Source: Hypericum androsaemum
Taxonomy: Eukaryota; Streptophyta; Magnoliopsida; Malpighiales; Hypericaceae
Assembly: GCA_963995505.1 (NCBI GenBank)
Contig: OZ023184.1
Span: forward strand, 9,440,308 to 9,504,307
Direction: 5' to 3'
Length of the DNA: 64,000 nucleotides
Shown here: one piece after another, positions 33,601 to 44,660 of the stretch
Layout of the letters: each line of letters begins with the position of its first letter
How positions within the stretch are numbered: position 1 is the stretch's first letter
Notes under the pieces: generated by a model
The model's input: the letters and a program-made list of their open reading frames with translations, nothing else
What the model was told of the DNA's origin: nothing
The model's database searches: none
Program-made: the position numbers and the translations under genes

Positions 33601-34680
33601 CAGTTACCCGAATCATCACAGAGCTTGGTAATCTGGTTAGATTGACGTCGTTGAGTGGCTGAGGTATGGAAAACGGATGTATTACGATTCCCCTATCTTA
33701 ACCAGTTAATATAGAATTTTTGAGCTCAATAAATTTCCTCTTTCTCAAGAAGGGAATCCAATTCCCTTTTGAGGGAGACCTCAAGAGACTTACATTGATT
33801 AGCATGGTCCATAAGCTGTATTTGACCAAGCTGGTCTTTTAGGAAGGAAATTCTTTTGTGTCTATTCGCATTACGATTTTTAGACCACGAGGTCAAATAC
33901 TTGGTGCACCAATGCACTTTCTTTCTAAAAACCGTGGGTAGGGGACCAGAAGTGGTAGTACGACAGGACTGGTCTACACCTCCCTGTACCCCGGTTCCTT
34001 AAGTCAAAACTCCTCAAACCAGAATAACTTTTTCCTGGGTAGACGGGGGAAAAGGTGACAAATCAAGGGACAATGATCCGAGCCATCGATGAGGCCATGA
34101 GTAATTTGGGCATCAGAAAAAGTGTTGCGCCAATGGGGGTTTGCAAGTGCCCGGTCTAGGCGTTGTATAATGTTATTATGAACGAATTGGAGATTTGACC
34201 AAGTAAACAGATTACCTTTGAAGCCCAAATCCAAGAGCTCCCCAGAGTCAATGAAGTTATTAAGAAGAGAAGTTTGCCAGCGATCAGGTAAGTGTCCCCC
34301 ACTTTTTCTGAGGAATTGGCAATAAGATTGAGATCTCCAATGCACAACCAAGGTTCGACCCGGGGGGAAATTGGAAACGGAGGAAAAAACCAAAAGGAAC
34401 GCTTCCTAGAGGAGTCAGATTCACCATACACAAAAGTAGCAGTCCAGTGAGTATTAGAAACAATATTAGTACATTCAACATCAATCTGATTATTAGAAAA
34501 TGAGAGAATCTCAATGTCAAAGTAATCATTCCACCAGAGGGAAAGGCCCTTTGATCTCCCAATTGGATTAACTTGAAATCCATGAGAGAAATGACAGTTT
34601 TGCCGAAGTCTATCCACCTCATTAGCAAGATGTTTGGTTTCAATGAGGAAAATCAGAGAGGGAGAATACTTTTTTATCAA
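30682..34680 (-). pseudogene. LINE ORF2 (endonuclease, reverse transcriptase, RNase H), broken
   Basis: Minus strand from 34680 downwards. The endonuclease starts MIKKYSPSLIFLIETKH and includes WLCIGDLN (about 34680-34010, one frameshift). A reverse transcriptase (about 33490-32480) has SSGLNEFSGLFYQKFW, SLAIKLDLKKTYDLLNWDFL and, at the active site, VADDTLIF in place of the usual F/Y-x-DD. About 32415-32164 is the conserved post-RT segment with AGREVLIKSVLSAIPTYAM and GGLGFED. About 31845-31270 is a zinc-binding region. About 31190-30682 is RNase H (LNCDASW, METEMAA, YVVDWLCRQC) ending at 30682-30684. Frames change repeatedly. Confidence 0.85.
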
Positions 34681-36071
34681 ACCTTTTAGAGTATGAACTA
34701 TCGGGAATTGGCCCAGACCCCGACAGTTTCACACAATAAGACTCATTGGGATTCGGGTGATAGCGGCGCTATCACCCGGGATAAGAACAGAGGATCGGAC
34801 CCCACAGGTGTCTCCACACAGAGAACAACAGACAAGGGTAATGAAAAACCATCCAGAGAGATTGAGTTAAAATGGAGTTGCACATGAATAAAAGGTGGGG
34901 TACCTCAAGGAGACCCTAGAGGGGAATATATAATCACCACGGCGTCACGGGTCTCTAAGTATTGGTCAAGCCTAGGGGCAGAGTTGGTGCCCACCGAGGG
35001 CTTTACGGGCTGCATCTTAGACTTGAAGTGCTTCATGACCCTCCCATCCGTAGGTCTGATTGTTCCCACACATAAGCCATCGCCGATAGCTTCAATCCCC
35101 TCTGGGGAATCGGGAAGAGGCCTTCTAGGAGGGGGTTTGGTTATGGCATCCCGGGGTCAGACTCTAGGGTAGAGCCTGACATGGGTTACAGTCTTGTTGC
35201 CTTAGAATTCGGAAGGGAAAAAAATGTTACCTTTCCTTTTTCCCAGTTAGAAATGGCACAGTGGAGCAAGCCTGGAGTGGAATATGAAGCCTGTTCTGAA
35301 GCCCCAAAGATAGACTGGGAGCAATAAAATGAGTAGAGTTTATTGGGCCCATATTTGAGCGCGGGTAGCTCCTGGAATGTGACCCAACCTGGGAATCATT
35401 AATAATGTATATGGGCCCATTCAGATTTATTGATAATTTAAGACCCGAAAAAGGCCCAAAAATTTCCTCCAAATCACGATCCACCATCGGACACTTTAGT
35501 TTTTCACCCAGGCCCAATAAAGAGATCCATGATGGACCCCTCATATGGGAAAACCCCGGAGGACAGCTCAGATCCGGTGACTGTTGGTGCCTGGGCCCAC
35601 TAGCTAAAAAATTTAAGTTTCTGGGCACACAAGGACTGGGGCCACACCTGTTAAATTGGCAGACCCATTTGCAAGAGAGAGGGCATTAATTCCTCCTTCA
35701 GCAGATGGGACAGGCGTACTAAAAGAACAAGACTCCTTCTTGTCCAGTAGATTTTTGATCAGGAGATCTTTGAGATCAGCAGGTGCCAGGGCAATTAAAC
35801 TCGTCAGGACCTTTGAAAAGTCCGCCATAGAATCAGACTTCTCCCGGAGCCCCGGTTCCAGCCGGGTAGGTGGAAAATTTGAGACTCTAAAAGCTGGACC
35901 GATTCTTGGAATGGAGATTAGAGAGGCATCAACCAACTCGGGATTACTGGACTCTAGAAGCAGGTTTACGGAGGTCCCGCTAGAAGAGAGTTCCTATGAG
36001 GGAGATAAGCCAAGGTTCAATGAGGACAAATTCACCGTCTTTCTGGAAGAGTACATCGGGTCCGCCTTAAG

Positions 36072-37221
36072 CTAAGGACCATAAGATAGTATAGAGAGGT
36101 CCAAACTGAGGAGCCAAGCCAGCTTATGACCATCCACATTACAGTATTTAGCAGGAAGTCCTAAGAGACCACAATAAACACAAAATTCCAGCAGCCTTTC
36201 AAACTTAAATCTAATCTTCCAGGGGGAGGATTCATCGCAAGCGAGACAGAATCCGGTAGGTACTGAAACATATAACATCACCTGAACTTTAATGCGGAGA
36301 ATTCCTTCCATCCCCGGTGTGATAAAATCAGCTTCACCCAAAAATAGCAGCTTGTGGAAGTGAGTACTCACGATTACTACCGTTTCCATGTTGATCAGCA
36401 TGCGAGGAAGACCGTGTACCTGTACAAAACATTCTGAGGTGGAGAAATCAATAGACAACCATGGGACCGCGGGGTCCCATCTATTAAGAACTATGTGGTG
36501 ACCTGAGACAGACCACAGGGTATTTTCAATGGCAAAGCTCAGCTCCAAAGCTTTGTTGAAGGTAAAGGAAAAGGTATTGAAGCTAATCTCGCCAATCGCT
36601 AGATTAACAGAACTCGTACCCCATGACTTGACCACACTAGGGCAGACCGCAAAGGGTCTGAGATACTTTCGAGTTAAAAACTTCCCGACCAAAACCAGTT
36701 TTGAAGTCTCCCTGGCTAGCTCCGGAGGGAGAGGGATGGGGAAGGAAGTTCCATCCTTCAATCGCTGTGTTTCCTCCCTGAGGGCCAGAAGGGCTTTGTC
36801 TGAGTTAGATATAGATCTAGCATCAGAAAGTCGCCCCGTGGGAGTGAGATTGGGAGATGGGTTGATTTGCATGTCAATAGTTCCAGAGGGGAGGGGGATT
36901 TCATTTGGTGGATGAAGGGATAAGGTTAGAGATAGATGGCTTGAGGTAGTGGAATCTTTGGTCTTAGAGATGGGAAGGAGGGACTCCATGGCAGAGGTGA
37001 GGTTGGGGGCGATGGTTGTGCGGGTTGGGATATTTTTAGGGTCCATCGAAGGAGGGGATTTGGGTTGGGAAGGTAAGAGAGAAACTCGGTTTAGGGAGAG
37101 AAACTTTTTGAGATGCTCCAATTTGGTCTCCACTGTTTTGGAATGTCTGTGCTTCTTAATACAATGTTTTTGGCTACTGCGGAATAGGTTCTCTACCTTG
37201 TTTATGCATTTTTTGGGAAAA
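36072..37221 (-). pseudogene. LINE ORF1, open but 5'-joined to an LTR
   Basis: An uninterrupted minus-strand frame ending at 36072. It reads out of the adjacent LTR, and an in-frame ATG at 37247 lies inside that LTR. The LINE part begins about residue 10. The first internal ATG gives MDPKNIPTRTT. It contains a Pro/Ser/Thr-rich N-terminus, a DUF4283-like RNA-binding segment (about residues 180-300) and a zinc-knuckle region near the C-terminus (FERLLEFCVYCGLLGLPAKY), in which the final HxxxxC is degenerate. It is the best-preserved part of this LINE. The true start was probably lost or moved at the Ty3 junction. Confidence 0.7.
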
Positions 37222-37551
37222 TGATGCACCGGTAAGTCGTGAAACACAAGAGGCTCAATCCGTGATTCTACGAATACTCAGAGAGCAACCAATAGTTAGG
37301 GGAAACCCTAGAAATTTATTATCAATCAATCGAATGAAAACGTAACATGGGGTCCTCATTTTAAAGGAAATATCGACCCCTAATCCTATTGGAATTGAAA
37401 TTACTAATACTAATATAATAAATCAAAGAGTCCTAAATGAAATATTGGAAAATAATAACTAAAACAAACTCAAGTCGAGCTAGCTAACACATTTAGACAA
37501 GGAATACTGTCATGCTTATCTAGAAATAGGAGTGCAGCTTCATCTCCATCA
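37222..37551 (-). repeat. 3' LTR of Ty3/gypsy element
   Basis: About 330 bases with TGATG...CATCA ends. The boundary on the internal side is set by the adjoining purine tract. Confidence 0.75.
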
Positions 37552-40220
37552 TTCTCCCCTCCCCCGAAACGATTTGCCCTCGAATCGACAACAGCTTCAT
37601 CACTGTCGCTATCATCGCCAAAAAATGGCACTAAATGCTTGACGTTGAAAACATCCGAAGTGCGCAAATGACTGGGCAAACGCAGGCGATACACATTCGG
37701 ATTGATTTTCTCGACGATCTCAACTAGACCGATCTCGTGAGAGAACAGTTTGCTATACTCATAAGCCAGAAACTGATCCTTCGTCAACACAGCCCAAACA
37801 AAGATGAGCATCCGCGACCACTTTATACCGTGCATTGGCTTCCTCAAGCTTGGCCTTGGTGGTCGAATGGATCTGCTGAAGATTAGCAATTAAATCAATA
37901 GCTCGCTTATCACCGTGTGGGATGGATGCGACAGTGAGCAAGTCAACAGGGCCCCGCAGTATAACAACATAAATCACCTGGAAGGGACACAAACCACTAC
38001 TCCGATTGATAGCCATATTATGGGCAAACTCGGCTTGATTAAGATTTGTATCCCATGATCGCAGATTGTCACCTACCAAACAACGAAGTAAATTCTCAAG
38101 AGAACGATTGACCACCTCCGTCTGGCCATCAATTTGTGGGTGATAAGCACTACTAAAGTTAAGCTCAGTTTGTGCCATACGCCATAATGTACGCCAGAAG
38201 TGCCTGAGAAAATGAGTATCCCAATCAGAGACAATAGAGAGAGGCATACCATGTAGGTGAAAGACATCTCGAAAAAATAATTATGCCACATAGACAATGT
38301 CAGTGGTACACTTGCAAGGTATGAAATGAACCATCTTCGAGAAGCGATTGACCACCACAAAAATGGAGTCATGACTTTGTTGCGTACGCGGAAGGCCCAA
38401 CACAAAGTCCATACTAATAGCAGTCCATTAGAGAGACGGGACATGCAGAGGCCGATAGAGCCCTGCATTAGTGGTTGTGCCCTTCGACACTTGGGCATAT
38501 GTTAACTTCTCCTTGATCAAGTGGAAGGCCGAATCGACTTCTGTACTCCAATAAAAGGTCTTGCTATGCATTGTATCTGTAATAGGAGCCATGATGGAGC
38601 TAAAATGAGGAATAAAATGTTGATAAAAGGATGCAAACCCATGAAAGCTGCGAGCCTCCATCATTGTTGATGGTTTTGGCCAGTCGCGGATCGCAGCGAT
38701 CTTAGAGTCTTCAACACTAATCCTTGCTTCAGAAATTTGGTAACCTTAGAATAAGATTGTACCATAAAATGACACTTCGCCGGAGCTGCATAGAATTTCT
38801 CAGCCCGTAAAATACATAGAACAACCCTTAGGTGTTCCAGCTGCTCATCGAGAGATTTTCTATAGGCCAGTATGTCATCAAAATAAACAACAACACAAGA
38901 GCCAATGAGTGGACACATTGATTTATTCATCACTCTCATAAAAGTGCTTAGTATGTTAAAGAGATCGAATGGCATAACCATCCACTCAAAAAGGAAGTCC
39001 AGAGTTTTGAAAGCAGTCTTCCATTCATCCCATAGTCGGATACAAATTTAGTGGTAGCCACTCTTGAGGTCCAATTTACTAAAAATCACAGCATTGGTCA
39101 ATTGATCTAATAGGACATCCAAGCGAGGGATAGGAAAATGATACCAAATAGTGATCTTGTTGATGGCATGACTATCCATGCACATATGCCAAGTACCATC
39201 CTTGTTAGGGATAAGTAAAGTGGGAACAGCGCAAGGACTCAAGGTGTCTCAGATGTGTCCCTTTCGAAGTAGCTCTTCAATCTGAAGATGAAGTTTCTCA
39301 TGTTCAGAAGGACTCATGTGTTAATGCGAGCGATTAGGCAGAGGTGCGCCTGGGACTAGGTCAATTTGGTGCTGAATATCTGGCAATGGTGGAAGTCCCG
39401 ATGGAAAATCAATCGAAAAAACATTTGAAAACTCCTCGATAAGAAGAGCCATATGTGGAGGAAGATCAGCAGGCTTGCTAATTTTGTGAGCCAATAATAA
39501 TACTGTATAAGCGAATTGTTGCATCTCTTGAAGGAATGCACTACGTTGAAATATAAGCTCATAGTCGTCGTTCAGTTTGGCCGGAACTAGTTTAGGCAGA
39601 GTGGATGGTAACAACATGAGTCTGTCCGGAAAAGAGGAAAGAATATGTATTCTTTAACCCGTCATGACGTTCCCCTCAATCAAACTTCCATGGATGTCCT
39701 AAAAGTAGATGACAGGCATCCATGGGGACAATATCGCACTAGAAACTGTCCATAAATTTATCACTATTAAAAAATTTCACTAGTACGCGACAGTCAATAG
39801 AAATTTTTTTACCCTTTTGAAGCCAAGCAAGGCTATAAGGCTGTGGGTGCGTTTCTGACAAAAGGGCCAACTTGGAGACCACATCTGCAGCAGTAACTTT
39901 TTCACAATATCCAGAATCGATGATGAAGCGACAAATCTTGCCATTGATAGTGCATGAAGACTCAAAGATGGTGTGTCGTTGGACTTCGTCCTCTGTATGG
40001 CGAGGTGCCAAGCACGCATGGCGGCAGACCAGAGCAAGTCTCACATCGCCCATCAAGAATTCCTCACTTGGAGCTATATCATCCTCGAACTGATCAAATA
40101 TGGGCTGGTCATTGTCAATGCCTTGATCAATGGCAACAGCCAGTAACCCGCGGGAGCCGCTTGTCTTTGGGCAATTTACTTGTCGATGTCAAATTTCCTG
40201 CATGATAAATATTGACCAGG
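37552..40220 (-). pseudogene. Gypsy pol (protease, RT, RNase H, integrase), broken
   Basis: Minus strand, from high to low. A degenerate zinc-knuckle end (HRQVNCPKT, near 40180). Protease ICRFIIDSGYCEKVTAADV (about 39960-39880). Reverse transcriptase about 39242-38660, with [29 protein letters not shown] and the active-site YFDD in VVVYFDDILAY. RNase H about 38664-38430. Integrase about 38250-37760, with IVSDWDTHF and FSSAYHPQIDGQTEVVNRSL. A C-terminal GPY/F-like tail (VNPNVYRLRLP type, LRTSDVFNVKHLVPFF) near 37700-37620. The order protease-RT-RNase H-integrase is that of Ty3/gypsy. Several frameshifts inactivate it. Confidence 0.85.
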
Positions 40221-41119
40221 CCTCGTATTAGGGGGACCCAAATTGGCACTAGAAGGACGTGTTAGAGTGGCCGTTTATTGTGTTCGGCCAGTGGGCGTGT
40301 AGGGCTCCGTGGTTGTCTATAGAGGATGGCGAGTTATTGGGGTCAAGAAAGACCCAATAACATGCCTGGCTTATTGGCGTTCCACCAAAAAGGTCGTTGA
40401 TGGGCTTCCGAGACCGTTGCCGGCGAGAACAAGTTTAACATGTCCTGAAACTATAGGCGAAGCCCTCCAATATATCGTGAAACCAACTGATAAAATTCTT
40501 GAGTATAAGCATACACTGAACGCGTAGCTTATCCTAAGTTTGAAGCTTTTGATAGAGCATCCGTGTGTAGTTATAGGGCAGAAAATCCGCCTTGAGATTT
40601 GTTGTGAATCTCATCCACGAAATGAGTTTTTGTTTGTTGTTCCTGACATGCGTAGCATTGGTTTATTGCCACCATGAAGCGGCACGACCTAAAAAATGTG
40701 TAACTACTAAAGAGACTCGTCGGTCAGCAAGAACTTCTAAAAAATCCATAATTTCCTCGACTGAGGCGAGCCAATCTAAGAGCTCATCCAGTTATAGTCC
40801 TCTGTGAAATTTAAACCCGTGTCCCAACGATTGAAGAGAGTCTATTGATCTGCTTGCAAAAGCGGTGCCTAAGGGTTATCGATGGTACCTCATCGTCCAA
40901 CGACTCCACATCGACGAGAGGCGGTGGCAATTCTTATGGAGCAGTCCATGACATAGCTATTTTTTAGGCAGCATGTTTGCGTAGAAAATCCATGACCTCC
41001 TCATGATTTTACTGAAGAACAGAGATCTATTATGACATCACGTTCATAAGATGCCTCATTCTGGTTGCCACGCTTTGGAGGCATGATGAAGGAGTATAGA
41101 CTGGTCTCGTGATACCAAC
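40221..41119 (-). pseudogene. Gypsy gag region, badly decayed
   Basis: A gag start MPPKRGNQNEASYERDV is readable on the minus strand from an ATG at 41082-41084, about 25 bases from the primer-binding site. The remaining gag cannot be followed as a continuous frame down to the zinc-knuckle remnant near 40180. Confidence 0.5.
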
Positions 41120-41365
41120 TGATGTAGCGGTAAGTCGTAAAACACAATAGACGAGTGATATGTGATTCTACGAATACTCGGAGAGCGACCAATAGTTAGG
41201 GTAAAGCCTAGAAGTTTATTATCAATCAATTGAATGAAAACGTAATATGAGGTCCTCCTTTTAATGGAATTATCGACCCATAATCCTACTGGAATTGAAA
41301 TTACTAATAGTAATACTAATATAATAAATCAAAGAGTCCTAAACAAAATATTGAAAAGTAATAAC
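41120..41365 (-). repeat. 5' LTR of Ty3/gypsy element, truncated
   Basis: Aligns with 37222-37463 with scattered substitutions and a small insertion of TAATAC. It stops abruptly at TAATAAC, where sequence starting TAGGGGTGTACAAAC begins. Confidence 0.8.
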
Positions 41366-41520
41366 TAGGGGTGTACAAACAGTATTCGGTATTTTTGAAA
41401 TTTTTTCGGTCTTTGGGATTTCGGGATCAGTATTTCAGTTTTCGGGATTTAATTTGGTATCGACTTTTAAAAAATGTCAGTGAATTTTGGTATTCGGTAT
41501 AATTAGTATCCGTGATGAGC
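41366..41520 (+). mobile_element. Possible hAT element end
   Basis: TAGGGGTGTACAAAC at 41366 resembles hAT terminal inverted repeats, followed by repeated subterminal TTCGGTAT/TTTCGG motifs. No opposite terminus or 8-base duplication was found, so only one end may survive. Confidence 0.4.
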
Positions 41521-41689
41521 GTCTCAGAAACCACGTTCATGTCGGTTGATGACGGCAAAGGGATCCTGGCCGAGGCAACGTGTAAAGTGCTGAACTATTG
41601 GGGGACGATGGAGGTGACGCTGGTGGGACCCATGTGCATGTAGACCACCAAAAGGCCATCATAATAATCTCAACAATCACAAATTTAAC

Positions 41690-41893
41690 TTCATCTAAAC
41701 ATCAAATTTAGTACTTTTTTCTGCAATTGAAAGAGAGAAAAAAGTGCAAGAAAGGGAATTTTGATCTTTCTATGTTTGTGGTTGTGGTTTAGGGATTTAT
41801 TATTACCTCCTTGCGGTTGTAATGGAGGAATTGAGGTCATGACTTTAGGTGGAACATCTCTCTGCCGACAAAGGTGGAGAGGGAAGATGGAGG

Positions 41894-41927
<34 letters not shown>

Positions 41928-42233
41928 GATGGATTTATTGATGAATGAGTATATAGAGTTTTTTGAAATATTATAAACAAACTTATGATTATTTTGATAA
42001 TTTACCACTATCCACGTCATTAGCAACTCATCCCAATCATGTATGACGTGGCAATCCACGTAGGATACAAACCTACGTCGTTTTGATAAAAAATCTCGGG
42101 CAGCACCGGATTGCCTAGGACCTCTCGCTGATGAAAATTGAAATAACTTTGACATGTTCTATTTATTTTAAGCACAAGAGTATTCAAGTGCGAATATGTG
42201 ATACCACATGATATTAAAGTAAACTTTTCTCTC
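41690..42233. mobile_element. Relic related to the 24.9 kb foldback element
   Basis: About 42010-42233 resembles the right arm of the element at 24853-25462: a doubled CCACGT motif, a CGGGCAGC block, GGACCT, then a terminus GATACCACATGATATTAAAG. The interior has an AG dinucleotide run (about 41899-41922) comparable to the purine core of the other element. No left arm or duplication was recognised. Confidence 0.5.
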
Positions 42234-42239
42234 TTTTTT

Positions 42240-42930
42240 TAAACGTGGCTTTAAAAGGCAGTGAATTGAGTACAGATTGAAGGGGAGTACTCCAAACTGT
42301 ATGAACTCGAATGTGGACCATTGATCTTGATGATTATGTGCACGTCAAGAATTCATATTAGCTTTATGACATCGTTAGGCATATTACAATAACGAGTGGA
42401 TATAGTGTAGATAAACTTTATAGGTGTCATGGAGTAGTTGAAACAATTAAAATATATAACAATGATATTAACTATAAGAGCCAATAACTTTTCGATAGAG
42501 AAGAGCCACAGAGACAATGCTGACCGAAATGACAGCTGAGAGATACAAAGCCACATCGAGGATGTGACTTTGCGTAGACAAATACTGTAACGATAAACTT
42601 TGCGTAGTTTATAAAGTTTGAAAGTTCTCGATTCTGAATTTAATTATTATTTGTGAATAGATAGCACATGCAACACGGTCAACGCAAAATCAAGACACTA
42701 TTTAATTTACAATGAACATCATTAATTGGAACAGCAATCTCCCGCATTGTGGTGCTTCTGCCTGTACCTGCTCCCACTTAATGCCAGCATTTACAACGCT
42801 CAGCTACAAGCTACAACAGAAACCCTAACAGATTTATGGAGCCACCAACCCACAGTACGACACCTTCCATCACAGGCCAGAGATTGATATCTTCCCATTA
42901 ATATAGCAACCTGAGTACCCTTCCCTTCCC
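42240..42930. other. Spacer and distal promoter of second LTP gene
   Basis: No gene seen. The right end presumably carries LTP promoter elements. Confidence 0.4.
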
Positions 42931-42935
42931 CCTTC

Positions 42936-42943
42936 TATATAAA
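42936..42943 (+). promoter_or_regulatory. TATA box of second LTP gene
   Basis: TATATAAA lies about 92 bases before the ATG, the same distance as in the first LTP gene, and is likewise preceded by a C-rich stretch. Confidence 0.7.
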
Positions 42944-43027
42944 CACATGAAAATTGCAGAGTAACCAAGCCACTCTTAAACCCTTGTAAGACACTTAGAA
43001 TTAAAAAACACTAGCTAAATACACCCA

Positions 43028-43495
43028 ATGGCAAACACTTCCATTTCTGGTGATGTTAAGTTGGCCTGCATGGCCCTCGCCTTAGCCGTGATCCTGCTGG
43101 CTGTTGCACCAGGGGCCGAAGCACAGGTGACGTGCTCCCAGGTGGCGAACGACCTGACCCCATGCGCGTCCTTCGTGATAAGTGGCGGCTCCGTACCGAT
43201 GACTTGCTGCAATGGGATTAAAACCCTCTACGGTTCAGCTCGCACCACGCCTGACCGCCAGCAGGTGTGCAGGTGCCTGAAGCAAGCCCTCTCCTCGGTT
43301 CCCTACGGCTTCAACCTCGGAAATGCGGTTAACCTTCCGGCCAGATGCGGGGTCAAGCTCCCTTACAAGATCGACCCTTCTATTGACTGCAACCAGTATG
43401 ACCTAAACCCAATACCAGCCAGTATTTTTGATCATTTTCTTAGATGGTATTCTAATCAGCGTTTCTCTTTGTTTGGTGGTTGCAGAGTCCGTTGA
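43028..43495 (+). CDS. Non-specific lipid-transfer protein, type 1 (second gene)
   Basis: Secreted 125-residue lipid-binding protein of the cell wall. Exons 43028-43395 and 43486-43495. The 90-base GT-AG intron (43396-43485) is at the same codon position and phase as in the gene at 21097. After splicing the tail is NQVR; without splicing the frame reads through to a false longer product. A signal peptide ends near residue 32 (GAEAQ/VTC). Cysteines at 36, 46, 60, 61, 81, 83, 107 and 121 give C-X9-C-X13-CC-X19-CXC-X23-C-X13-C. RTTPDRQQ and LPYKID are conserved pocket motifs. It is clearly diverged from the first LTP, so it is not a recent tandem duplicate despite shared orientation and gene structure. 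ATG at 43028 is the first in the leader downstream of the TATA box. Confidence 0.96.
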   Translation: MANTSISGDVKLACMALALAVILLAVAPGAEAQVTCSQVANDLTPCASFVISGGSVPMTCCNGIKTLYGSARTTPDRQQVCRCLKQALSSVPYGFNLGNAVNLPARCGVKLPYKIDPSIDCNQYDLNPIPASIFDHFLRWYSNQRFSLFGGCRVR

Positions 43496-43499
43496 GGCG

Positions 43500-44390
43500 G
43501 AGCAGTCAGAGATTAGCCATGATCCATCTATGGCCGCTGGAAGTTGATGATGATGTTAGGACGATGCTTTGGTGAATAAGTAAGCGTTGGGTGGCGCTTG
43601 TAAGACTTGTACCAGAGAAGTCTGTAGGTTTAGGACATGTCTGTTTGACTTCTAAGTAGCGTTACTTTATCTATTAGCTTCTCGTGTTACTAGCTAAGCT
43701 CTTTCCTGGCGTATCTTGTCGGAGATATTCCTGTTTTCAGTGTTAATCAATGTAGCCTTCATTGTCTTAACTTTACATTTGCGTTTGAATCGATCTTGCT
43801 TCGAGTACCTTAAGGAGCAAAAACTCCAGCTTACTTAATGGTATAATGACATTTCCAAGCATTTCTAAGTGAAAAAAAAACACTAGCAATAAGGGGACTG
43901 GACCAAACAACAAAAATGTAACTTCCGCGTGTCTATTAAATGCCCATTCGTGTTTACAGGAAAAAAAGCCCATTCGTACTTTTGAAGGAAATGAAAATAA
44001 AAGATGACATGATATATCGGTCAATCACTTAAAATCGTTCATTAATTAAATTAAAATATTTGTTAAAAAATCTTTGACATATTCAATTATAATTATTATA
44101 CTTAATTTGGTATAGAAAAAATCAAAATAATCCCACGAACGCCCGCGCGCGGTCGCCACACGTTGTGGATACGGTATGCTCCCCCAAGAAAAATGGTGGA
44201 TTTGGTTTTAAGAAATCGAGACCCCAAAACCTAGCTTATTATTGAAGCTAATTTGGGTTCTTCTAACTGAGAAAAATATGTGAAATCCGACACCATGGGG
44301 CCTACGGCTCACACAGAGGCTGCCCACTCTCCCATATGAAGAACAATTATCTCCATTTGACCCTTGATTTAAAAAGGGATTCGATGGTGA
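43500..44390. other. LTP 3' region and spacer
   Basis: Transcribed 3' sequence of the LTP gene, then AT-rich DNA. No other gene seen. Confidence 0.4.
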
Positions 44391-44394
44391 GTCT

Positions 44395-44660
44395 TTTTTC
44401 TGAAAGGGGTCGAAATCACCTACAATTATCAGAATGGAGTCCTCAAAGAAAGTATTATATGTCTGGGGTTAGTTAAGAAAATGCCCACTTTTGTGAATAA
44501 CTAAGGATTATCAAGGAGCTGGTGAAAGATCAAGCTATCATGAAGAATATTAGTTCAATAAATTTGTTGAAAAAAGTTGTAATTATCTTGATTATTTGTA
44601 ACGTGTTTCTTTATTTTCAGTTTACGTTAAAATAATAAATTAATGTTATAATAAATCGTG
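44395..44660. mobile_element. One-armed relic of the 26.5 kb foldback family
   Basis: Shares with 26505-27608 the blocks TGTCTGGGGTTAGTTA (TGTCTGGGGTTGGTTA there) and AGTTGTAATTATCTTGATTA followed by TTTGTAACGTG. The second arm and ends are missing. Confidence 0.5.

Larger units (their letters stand above)
30682..37221 (-). mobile_element. Second decayed LINE (L1-like)
   Basis: A minus-strand non-LTR retrotransposon of about 6.5 kb with ORF1 (36072-37221) and ORF2 (30682-34680). Its 5' part stops at 37221, where the LTR of a Ty3/gypsy element begins. Its 3' part is followed by a rearranged duplication (30326-30676). It differs in sequence from the LINE at 7867-20340 and is a separate family. 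Stops and frameshifts in ORF2 make it inactive. Confidence 0.85.
37222..41365 (-). mobile_element. Decayed Ty3/gypsy LTR retrotransposon
   Basis: Minus-strand element. The left (3') LTR is 37222 to about 37551 and the right (5') LTR is truncated, 41120-41365. Both share long blocks such as GTGATTCTACGAATACTC and TTTATTATCAATCAAT. The complete LTR starts TGATG and ends CATCA. A purine tract (complement of TCTCCCCTCCCCC, about 37552-37564) borders the 3' LTR. The primer site complement CTCGTGATACCA (about 41107-41118) borders the 5' LTR; on the minus strand TGGTATCA matches the initiator-Met tRNA end but then diverges. At 4.1 kb it is short and full of stops. No duplication can be tested because the right LTR is broken. 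Confidence 0.85.

Noticed and set aside
41521..41660. Possible gene fragment (VSETTFMSVDDGKGILAEAT)
   Set aside because: The translation looks protein-like for about 40 codons but I recognise no family and it is bounded by stops, so it is not annotated.
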